From assembly GCA_046259385.1 (NCBI GenBank), contig JBJYWI010000072.1, positions 1-21,396 on the forward strand: a DNA stretch of 21,396 bases, read 5' to 3'. The position numbers and the translations under genes were made by a program. Below the pieces are notes generated by a model. It made no database searches and was not told the DNA's origin. It was given only the letters and a program-made list of their open reading frames with translations. This DNA comes from CAVWDI01 sp046259385. Its GTDB lineage: Bacteria; Chloroflexota; Anaerolineae; Anaerolineales; UBA4823. How positions within the stretch are numbered: the stretch's first letter is position 1; each line of letters starts with the position of its first letter. Shown here piece by piece: positions 9,055 to 14,951 of the stretch.

Positions 9055-10044
9055 CTATATTGTCTTTATATACTTAGCCCACGAACGTTCAGATTGATAC
9101 CAGTCAACGGTCTGCTCGATGCCGTCAATCAGGTTTATTTTTGGTTCCCAGTTGAGAATGTCTCTAGCTTTATCGATGTTTGCCCAATTTGCGTGCATGT
9201 CGGCGGGGTGAGGAGGTTTGTATTGCAGTATTGCCTGTCTGCCTGTCAACTCCTCTAAAATTTGAACCAGTTTGTTGATTTTCAGTGTCTCATGACCGCC
9301 TAGATTTAGAACTTCGAACCCAACTTGTTTTAAGCCCAGAATTGTACCCTGTGCAATGTCATCAACATAAGTAAACCCTCGCCACTGTTCGCCATCCCCA
9401 AAAATCAGCAAGGGTTTGCCTTCAAAGATCCATTGAATGAACCTGAACATAACCATATCCGGTCTGCCTGCAGGACCGTACACTGTAAAGTACCTGAATA
9501 CTGTTACATCAATTCCGTACAGGTGATGGTACGCGTAGCAAAGAGATTCTGCGCCTTTTTTACTTGCTGCATAAGATTGAAGAGGCTTATCGCTGTCAGC
9601 ATATTCTGGTGTCGGTAACGGCGCATTTTTGCCATAGATACTGGATGTTGACGCCATCACAAATTTAGGAATTTTATACCTCCGGGAGAGTTCCAACAAA
9701 TTTAAAGTGCCGGTAACATTGGTCGCAATATATACCCATGGATCTTCCAGAGATTGGCGAACTCCTGCCCGGGCAGCAAGATTCAAGATAGCATCAATTT
9801 TCAATTCGCCAAGAAGTGAAATTAGATATGGGTCTTCAAAACTAGTTCTATCGCCTATGTCTAATGTGAAAAGAACGAATTGGTCTGAACCACGCAATTG
9901 TCTGAGACGCCACTGCTTCATGCGAACGTCATACGCGTCATTCAGGTCATCGATTCCTATTACAAAATTACCGTCTTCAAGCAGCGCTTTTGTTACATGT
10001 GATCCAATAAAACCTGCCGCTCCTGTTACTATGTAATTTGCCAT
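9055..10044 (-). CDS. Nucleotide-sugar 4-epimerase, UDP-glucuronate 4-epimerase type (extended SDR)
   Basis: This 329-residue protein is an extended short-chain dehydrogenase/reductase. The NAD-binding motif GAAGFIG is at 8-14, the catalytic serines are in ASTSSIYG (131-138), and the Y158-x3-K162 pair is in YAASK. The run IDDLNDAYDVRMKQWRLRQL (31-50) and the block FRYFTVYGPAGRPDMVMFRF are characteristic of the UDP-glucuronate 4-epimerase (GAE/CapI/LpsL) branch rather than GalE or WbpP. The expected reaction is interconversion of UDP-glucuronate and UDP-galacturonate, or of a related uronic acid made by the dehydrogenase encoded next to it. It is cytoplasmic. A gap of 126 bases separates it from the dehydrogenase gene, the largest in the cluster. 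Other C4-epimerase specificities cannot be excluded. Confidence 0.88.
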   Translation of the reverse strand: MANYIVTGAAGFIGSHVTKALLEDGNFVIGIDDLNDAYDVRMKQWRLRQLRGSDQFVLFTLDIGDRTSFEDPYLISLLGELKIDAILNLAARAGVRQSLEDPWVYIATNVTGTLNLLELSRRYKIPKFVMASTSSIYGKNAPLPTPEYADSDKPLQSYAASKKGAESLCYAYHHLYGIDVTVFRYFTVYGPAGRPDMVMFRFIQWIFEGKPLLIFGDGEQWRGFTYVDDIAQGTILGLKQVGFEVLNLGGHETLKINKLVQILEELTGRQAILQYKPPHPADMHANWANIDKARDILNWEPKINLIDGIEQTVDWYQSERSWAKYIKTI

Positions 10045-10170
10045 GTTGATTTACTGGAGTTTTTTCTTAATTTTAATTAGACTGGCTCTTTTTGAATTTA
10101 TTTAACCATTGAAGGATGGAGCAGAAGATGTGGCGGATTTTATAACAATCCGAATTCCTCTTGATAAAAT
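10045..10170. other. AT-rich intergenic gap inside the glycan cluster
   Basis: These 126 bases between the dehydrogenase and the epimerase are AT-rich. They contain an imperfect candidate hairpin, CGGATT/AATCCG (10134-10139 and 10147-10152, seven-base loop), with no T-run on either side. No open frame or clear promoter was found. An internal promoter for the epimerase is possible because of several A/T-rich hexamers, but none has a convincing -35 partner. Confidence 0.4.
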
Positions 10171-11493
10171 TTAGAGCTTAAACACATTTGAATCAAAACC
10201 TTTAATATTACCCAGTGCATTTCTGGTATCAACGATAATTCTGGATTCCCGAGCGATCTGTTCATAATCGTACTGGCTGTGATTGGTTATGATCACCACA
10301 CAATCCACATTTCTAATTGCTTCAAACAATTCAGATACAGATTCCAGTTCCCAACCGTCGTGCTGAATTCGCTGAATATAAGGATCGTGGTACTGGACAA
10401 TGGCGTCTTTTTGGATAAGCAATCCAATCACGTCCAGTGCGGGTGATTCGCGCAGATCATCGACATCAGGTTTATATGCTGCGCCAAGAACAAGAATGTG
10501 GCTGTTTTTTAACGGCTTTCCAAATTCATTTAAAGCATCCTGTATCCTGGTTACAACATAGCGTGGCATACCTGTGTTGATCTCTGAAGCGAGTTCAATA
10601 AACCGAGCTGTATAATTCAGTGCGCGCAGTTTCCATGATAGGTACAGGGGGTCGATTGGAATGCAGTGACCCCCCAAACCTGGACCAGGTGTGAACTTCA
10701 TAAAACCAAACGGTTTGGTGGCAGCGGCATCGATGACCTCCCAGACGTCAATCCCCAACCGTTCGCACATAATTGCCATTTCGTTTACGAGACCGATGTT
10801 GATCATCCTGAATGTGTTTTCAAGCAGTTTAGCCATCTCTGCGACTTCTGTTGAAGAGACCCTCACAACGGTTTGCAAAGCCTGGCTGTACCAGTACGAA
10901 GCGATTTCTCCACAATCGGCTGTGATCCCGCCAATTACCTTCGGAGTATTCAAAGTAGTCCAATCTTTTCTCCCCGGGTCAACCCGTTCTGGTGAGAATG
11001 CAAGGAAAAAGTCCAATCCGGCGGTCAGCCCACCAGCCTCCTCCAATTTTGGCAGAAGGATCTCGCGGGTGGTGCCTGGGTAGGTCGTGGATTCGAGAAC
11101 GATTACCATTCCAGGATGTAGATATTTTGCTAATTCTTCAGATACCTCCCAAATAAATGAGAGGTCCGGATCGCCTGTTTTTCGTAGCGGGGTTGGAACG
11201 CAAATGCTGACAGCTTCGGTGTCCTTCAGTACAGAAAAGTCGCTGGTTGCACTCAGTCGACCCGATGAGACCAGCCTGGTAATCTGATCATCCGGCACGT
11301 CTTTTATATGGCTCCGGCCTTCTTGTATGGTCTTAATTTTATTCTCGTTTGTATCAATGCCTGTAACTGAAAATCCCGCATCCGCAAATACAACTGCCAG
11401 CGGCAGCCCGACATATCCGAGACCAAGCACAGCAATTCTTGATTTTCTGTTGCTAAATTGACTGATGATTTTTTCTTTAATTGGATTATCCAT
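10171..11493 (-). CDS. Nucleotide-sugar 6-dehydrogenase, WbpA/WecC type
   Basis: This 440-residue protein belongs to the UDP-glucose/GDP-mannose dehydrogenase family. The NAD-binding GLGYVG is at 24-29; STTYPGTT at 135-142 belongs to the first domain. The active-site block TPGPGLGGHCIPIDPLYLSWK spans 268-288, with catalytic cysteine C277. The GGHCIPIDP form of this block is typical of enzymes oxidising UDP-N-acetylhexosamines (WbpA, TviB, WecC) rather than UDP-glucose (which have GGxCFPKD). The product would be a UDP-uronic acid with two NAD+ reduced. The C-terminal NAD/sugar domain is present (YKPDVDDLRESPALDVI). It is cytoplasmic. The neighbour epimerase probably uses its product. The start at 11493 lies 39 bases after the sulfotransferase stop, with a possible promoter in that gap. 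The exact substrate is uncertain. Confidence 0.9.
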   Translation of the reverse strand: MDNPIKEKIISQFSNRKSRIAVLGLGYVGLPLAVVFADAGFSVTGIDTNENKIKTIQEGRSHIKDVPDDQITRLVSSGRLSATSDFSVLKDTEAVSICVPTPLRKTGDPDLSFIWEVSEELAKYLHPGMVIVLESTTYPGTTREILLPKLEEAGGLTAGLDFFLAFSPERVDPGRKDWTTLNTPKVIGGITADCGEIASYWYSQALQTVVRVSSTEVAEMAKLLENTFRMINIGLVNEMAIMCERLGIDVWEVIDAAATKPFGFMKFTPGPGLGGHCIPIDPLYLSWKLRALNYTARFIELASEINTGMPRYVVTRIQDALNEFGKPLKNSHILVLGAAYKPDVDDLRESPALDVIGLLIQKDAIVQYHDPYIQRIQHDGWELESVSELFEAIRNVDCVVIITNHSQYDYEQIARESRIIVDTRNALGNIKGFDSNVFKL

Positions 11494-11499
11494 AATTTC

Positions 11500-11529
11500 T
11501 ATAAATTAAATCGTTCATTAATCGGTCAA
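11500..11529 (-). promoter_or_regulatory. Weak candidate promoter for the sugar dehydrogenase
   Basis: On the minus strand, TTGACC (11529-11524) is followed after 18 bases by TTTATA (11505-11500), and the ATG begins six bases later. The -35 is good, the -10 is poor. If used, the transcript would start at or close to the ATG, as at holB. It may be chance in an AT-rich gap. Confidence 0.3.
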
Positions 11530-11532
11530 ACG

Positions 11533-12420
11533 TCACAAATTGTACCCGTAAAACTCGGATAGATTTTCACGCATTTTCTGGTTAAGTGTTTCTATTTCTT
11601 CTTCAGTCAGATAACCCTTGTAACCTCCCATTTTTCCCTTACGTGTTTTATAAGTGTCGAGCTTCGAGTTCTCAGCGGGTTTCAGGATAGCAGAATCGAA
11701 CCTGGTTTCCTTTTCCATCCGGCGCATATTGTCAAAAGAGGCAAAATTTACAGCAGCTTTGATTTCCTCGTTACCTATATTGTTTAGACCAATAAAATCT
11801 AGTATTCTTTTCAATTCACCTGCCGGGTTAGCGTGGATATCCTCATAGCGGATCAGTAGAAAATCTTTCGGTATTTTTCTATTTTTTGCCCAGATGTTAT
11901 AAAACGCTATTATTGTATCGAAGCCACCGGACTGTTGGTTGATAAAATCAACCAGTTCGCCATGGAATTTGGATCTGACTTTTTCATAGGGATTGTCGCC
12001 AAATAACGCCCGGCGATGTTTTTCTTCGAAATAACTGGAGACAATTACATCTCTGGGATCTCTAACCAGAAAAATCACAGCCTTATCCTTGAAACTGGTT
12101 TTGGTCGTAGCCAGTTCATCAGGCCTTTTCAGCATAGGGCGATCTTCATGAATAACCTTAATTCGTGGAAGATCTGGATGAGTTCTATAATTCCATTGAA
12201 GAAACAGGATCTCCTCAGTAGGTGATATATTAAAGTAATTGGCTATAGCGTGCCCCATCATTAAGCGAAGCCATGTTCGCCCGCATTTCGGGTATGAAAT
12301 CAAGTAATAATCCGTTTTATGGTGGGCATGCCAGCGTAAAAATTCCTCCGGAAACATATGTTTTAATTTAATTCTGTATTCACGGGGGAGTTTATTGTAG
12401 AAAAAATTAAATGTATCCAT
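11533..12420 (-). CDS. PAPS-dependent sulfotransferase (Sulfotransfer_1 family)
   Basis: This protein has 295 residues, the usual size for a cytosolic-type sulfotransferase domain. The 5'-phosphosulfate-binding loop is YPKCGRTWLRLM (43-54) with K45. The 3'-phosphate-binding block is FLVRDPRDVIVSSYF (117-131), with R120 and S128/S129. The C-terminal RKGKMGGYKGYLTEEE segment (260-275) matches the RKG motif that contacts the 3'-phosphate of PAPS. All PAPS contacts expected for an active enzyme are therefore present. It would move sulfate from PAPS to a hydroxyl or amino group. No signal peptide or membrane helix is visible, so it should act in the cytoplasm, for instance on a lipid-linked sugar or a lipid. 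It sits between repair and glycan genes; the dehydrogenase follows 39 bases downstream. A glycan substrate is inferred from context only. Confidence 0.9.
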   Translation of the reverse strand: MDTFNFFYNKLPREYRIKLKHMFPEEFLRWHAHHKTDYYLISYPKCGRTWLRLMMGHAIANYFNISPTEEILFLQWNYRTHPDLPRIKVIHEDRPMLKRPDELATTKTSFKDKAVIFLVRDPRDVIVSSYFEEKHRRALFGDNPYEKVRSKFHGELVDFINQQSGGFDTIIAFYNIWAKNRKIPKDFLLIRYEDIHANPAGELKRILDFIGLNNIGNEEIKAAVNFASFDNMRRMEKETRFDSAILKPAENSKLDTYKTRKGKMGGYKGYLTEEEIETLNQKMRENLSEFYGYNL

Positions 12421-12441
12421 TCGCGCTGAGAGTTGAGATTT

Positions 12442-13068
12442 TCAAAACATACTCAATTGTTTTGGTTCTTCCCTGTTAACAGATTTGGATTCCTGAAATT
12501 CCGGCAATGTTCCAGCCTTTGCGATTAAATCTGGGATTTTTAAAAAGTCTGCTTCAATAACAGGCCGAAGGGATCCCTGGTGAAGAGCAGCTGCTGGGTG
12601 GTACATGGCGACAATTAAGCGGCCCCGAATCTGCATAGCCTGACCATGGATACTGCTTATTTTTGCGTTGGGGATGAAGTAAGCCATTGAGTATCTTCCC
12701 AGAGTGACGATCACTTTCGGGTTGATAGTCTGTATCTGGCGCTCGAGATATGTGCTGCAAGCATTTAGTTCATCCTGCTGAGGGTCTCTGTTGCCTGGCG
12801 GTCTGCATTTGACTACATTGGTGATGAAAACGTCCTTCCGCGTCAATTCGATGCTTGCCAGCAGTTCTTCTAAAAACTTACCGGCAGCCCCAACAAATGG
12901 GCGCCCCTGTTCGTTTTCATGGAAGCCGGGACCCTCGCCGATCAACATGATTTCCGTATTCGGTGGGCCTTCGCCAGGCACGGCAAATTTGCGAGAGTGA
13001 TGTAAGGAGCATTTCGTGCAGGATGCAACTTCACTGGCAATATTATTTAACTCATCTTCAGCAGACAT
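12442..13068 (-). CDS. Family 4 uracil-DNA glycosylase (4Fe-4S)
   Basis: This protein has 208 residues. Cysteines C17, C20, C88 and C104 have the spacing that holds the 4Fe-4S cluster in family 4 enzymes. Motif A is GEGPGFHENEQGRPFVG (45-60), and YHPAA (156-160) supplies the second active-site block with H157. It removes uracil from DNA, starting base excision repair of deaminated cytosine. Family assignment is firm; the alternative family 5 (UdgB) has a different motif A. A good Shine-Dalgarno, GGGAGAG (13080-13074), supports the ATG at 13068. It lies 42 bases after rimI on the same strand and may share its transcript. The last five residues, QLSMF (204-208), match the bacterial beta-clamp-binding consensus QL(S/D)LF and sit at the very end of an apparently unstructured tail. 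Confidence 0.93.
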   Translation of the reverse strand: MSAEDELNNIASEVASCTKCSLHHSRKFAVPGEGPPNTEIMLIGEGPGFHENEQGRPFVGAAGKFLEELLASIELTRKDVFITNVVKCRPPGNRDPQQDELNACSTYLERQIQTINPKVIVTLGRYSMAYFIPNAKISSIHGQAMQIRGRLIVAMYHPAAALHQGSLRPVIEADFLKIPDLIAKAGTLPEFQESKSVNREEPKQLSMF

Positions 13069-13073
13069 ATTTC

Positions 13074-13080
13074 TCTCCCG
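13074..13080 (-). promoter_or_regulatory. Shine-Dalgarno for the uracil-DNA glycosylase
   Basis: GGGAGAG on the minus strand ends five bases before the ATG at 13068. It is the clearest ribosome-binding site in the leftward group and contrasts with pcrA and tsaE, which have none. Confidence 0.65.
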
Positions 13081-13110
13081 ACAATAGTCTAATTCCGTCA
13101 GGTCATCTTA

Positions 13111-13674
13111 TCATGGTTCGATGGATCGCATTAAATTTTGCATTGGGAACGTCTCAAATCGGTGGGTAGTATTTGTTCCAGCCCGGAAATTTTTAAGGTT
13201 ATCCAGAGTCATTATTATTGCGTCTTCACTATTATCTCGATAGTAGCGCTTCCGACGCCCAGCTTTTCTGAACCCGAATCTGCTGTAAAGGGTTTGAGCT
13301 CTGCTATTGCTGAGGCGAACCTCTAGGGTTGCAATCTGTACACCGCGTTCCACCCCCTCAAACAGTGCCGCAGTGATAAGTTCTTTCGCAAAGCCCATTC
13401 CGCGATATTCGGGGTGGATCGCTAAAGTTGCGATATGGAGTTCATCCAGAATGATCCAGATGACAATTGATCCGATAATTTTTACAGTACCGTTAGCGAG
13501 TGTTACCTCTGCGACCCATAACAAGGAATTTTGATTTTCAAGCAGTTCGTAGCTGTAAGCTTTTTCAGGCCAGGGCAAACTGAATGAGATATTTTCAATC
13601 GCCAGGACCTGATCCAGGTCTTCCTCACGCATAGCCCTGACAACTGCTTTGATTATATGCTCAGGTCTGGTCAT
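13111..13674 (-). CDS. rimI: GNAT N-acetyltransferase, ribosomal protein S18 alanine acetyltransferase type
   Basis: This protein has 187 residues. The GNAT fold is visible throughout: the MREEDLDQVLAIENISFSLPW start (15-35) is typical of RimI, the acetyl-CoA loop is YRGMGFA (90-96), LEVR is at 117-120, and LYSRFGF at 129-135 is followed by the terminal YYRDNSEDAIIM strand (144-155). RimI acetylates the N-terminal alanine of ribosomal protein S18, and RimI-like enzymes often sit with tsaB. Its ATG overlaps the tsaB stop as ATGA, which confirms coupling. The C-terminus extends about 25 residues past the GNAT core (from 162 on) with no recognised motif. Substrate assignment rests on this neighbourhood and on motif style; other GNAT substrates are possible. 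Confidence 0.88.
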   Translation of the reverse strand: MTRPEHIIKAVVRAMREEDLDQVLAIENISFSLPWPEKAYSYELLENQNSLLWVAEVTLANGTVKIIGSIVIWIILDELHIATLAIHPEYRGMGFAKELITAALFEGVERGVQIATLEVRLSNSRAQTLYSRFGFRKAGRRKRYYRDNSEDAIIMTLDNLKNFRAGTNTTHRFETFPMQNLMRSIEP

Positions 13675-14360
13675 ACAAGAGCAGGCTGATTGTAATGGAG
13701 ATAAGTTGGAGAAAGCGCTGCTGGATCATCGGTATCCCCTTTTTGCCAGCGGTTCCAGGCAAGTTCTGAAAGGTAAGCTGGACGGCGCAGACAATAAGCA
13801 GGGGAGGCGAGCTTAACCAACTTACGTTTTTTTCTCAATATCTGGCGCTCTTCAGTATTAAAATCTCCACAAACCAGGGTTTTGGAATTAATTTGCGTGA
13901 CCAGCTCCTCGGGCGTCAGCACTTCACTAAATTCAGCAGGCTTCAGTTTTAGACCTGTCCTTCTATACCATGAGACAACATATCGACCGCGTCCTGCTCG
14001 CAGAGCCGCAGCAATTGGAATTCTCTGGATTCCCTGAGCGAAAGCAAGGCCATCCAAAGTTGGAATGCCTACCAACGGCAGTTTTTTGAACATCACCAGC
14101 CCTTTCGCGAAGGCCATTCCTATTCTCAAGCCAGTGAAGGAACCTGGACCGGTGGCGATCCCAACTGCACCCAGGTCAGATATAACTAAACCGGATTTTT
14201 GCATGGCGGTTTCGATTGCTGGCGCCAGCTCGACCGTGTGGTGGTCGCGAGTTTCCCAGGTGTATTCCCCTATCACTTTGCTGCCATCATATAGCGCAAC
14301 CCCAATTTGTTGAGTCGAAGTATCAATCCCCAGGAGAATGGTAGAAGCAGCGGTTCGCAT
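13671..14360 (-). CDS. tsaB: tRNA t6A modification subunit TsaB
   Basis: This protein has 229 residues. The ASKHA-type start LLGIDTSTQQIGVALYDG (9-26) and the signature ATGPGSFTGLRIGMAFAKGL (69-88) identify TsaB (YeaZ). TsaB is an inactive paralogue of TsaD and scaffolds the TsaB-TsaD-TsaE complex that places threonylcarbamoyl on adenosine 37 of ANN-decoding tRNAs. TsaE is encoded immediately upstream with a one-base overlap (TGATG), and rimI follows with a four-base overlap. The catalytic partner TsaD and the TsaC/Sua5 enzyme are not in the window. Length is normal. Annotation is secure. Confidence 0.95.
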   Translation of the reverse strand: MRTAASTILLGIDTSTQQIGVALYDGSKVIGEYTWETRDHHTVELAPAIETAMQKSGLVISDLGAVGIATGPGSFTGLRIGMAFAKGLVMFKKLPLVGIPTLDGLAFAQGIQRIPIAAALRAGRGRYVVSWYRRTGLKLKPAEFSEVLTPEELVTQINSKTLVCGDFNTEERQILRKKRKLVKLASPAYCLRRPAYLSELAWNRWQKGDTDDPAALSPTYLHYNQPALV

Positions 14361-14857
14361 CAGAAAACTCCAAACACCTGGTTGCGCAGAATTTCCAGCT
14401 TTTTTTGGTACCGGTCGCCATGTGCCATGAATAAAAGATCGCGTTGTTCGATATCAACCCACTTAAAGGAGATTTTGATATGTTCAGAAGGTAAAGCCGT
14501 ATCAATTTGGTCAGCCCATTCAACCACTAGTGGGCCATTTTCTATAAAATTAAGCAGGTCTAATTCCATGGCTTCATCCGGACTTTCCAGTCGGTAGGCA
14601 TCTAGGTGAAAAAGACGTTTGTGATCGGGTCGTCGATAAACGTTTACAAGCACAAATGAGGGGCTTGTTACTTGGTCTGTTGATCCCCATCCCGAGGAAA
14701 TACCCTGGACCAGGGTGGTTTTACCGGAACCAAGTTCGCCTACCAGCTGTATTATATCCCCAGGAATTAACAAGGCGCCTAAACGCATACCCACACGCTT
14801 GGTCTGATCTACACTGTGACTGATAAATTCAAGTGATTCGTCGTTTAGAATTGGCAT
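14360..14857 (-). CDS. tsaE: tRNA t6A modification ATPase TsaE
   Basis: This protein has 165 residues. The Walker A motif GELGSGKT is at 40-47, the SPSFVLVNVY switch-like stretch follows at 65-74, HLDAYRL is at 84-90, and the conserved VVEWAD (111-116) carries E113 and W114. These are the defining motifs of TsaE (YjeE), the ATPase that resets the t6A-forming complex. The gene starts the tsaE-tsaB-rimI group. An almost consensus promoter lies just ahead: TATAAT ends nine bases before the ATG, so the mRNA would have almost no leader. No Shine-Dalgarno of normal spacing is present. Length is standard. Confidence 0.95.
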   Translation of the reverse strand: MPILNDESLEFISHSVDQTKRVGMRLGALLIPGDIIQLVGELGSGKTTLVQGISSGWGSTDQVTSPSFVLVNVYRRPDHKRLFHLDAYRLESPDEAMELDLLNFIENGPLVVEWADQIDTALPSEHIKISFKWVDIEQRDLLFMAHGDRYQKKLEILRNQVFGVF

Positions 14858-14866
14858 TCAACCTGG

Positions 14867-14895
14867 ATTATAAGCCGGCTAAAGAAAAGCGTAAA
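14867..14895 (-). promoter_or_regulatory. Promoter of tsaE, nearly leaderless
   Basis: On the minus strand, TTTACG (14895-14890) is followed by 17 bases and a perfect TATAAT (14872-14867). The tsaE ATG begins nine bases later. A start 6-7 bases after the -10 would give a leader of about two to three bases. It would drive tsaE-tsaB-rimI and perhaps the glycosylase and glycan genes beyond. Confidence 0.65.
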
Positions 14896-14951
14896 GAAAA
14901 AATGTTGGATAAATTGGCAGAGGGTGGTTTGCTGTTGGACTTAGAGAATTG

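Noticed and set aside
10134..10152. Six-base-pair hairpin CGGATT/AATCCG between dehydrogenase and epimerase genes.
   Set aside because: Weak stem with no following T-run on either strand; not supported as a terminator.
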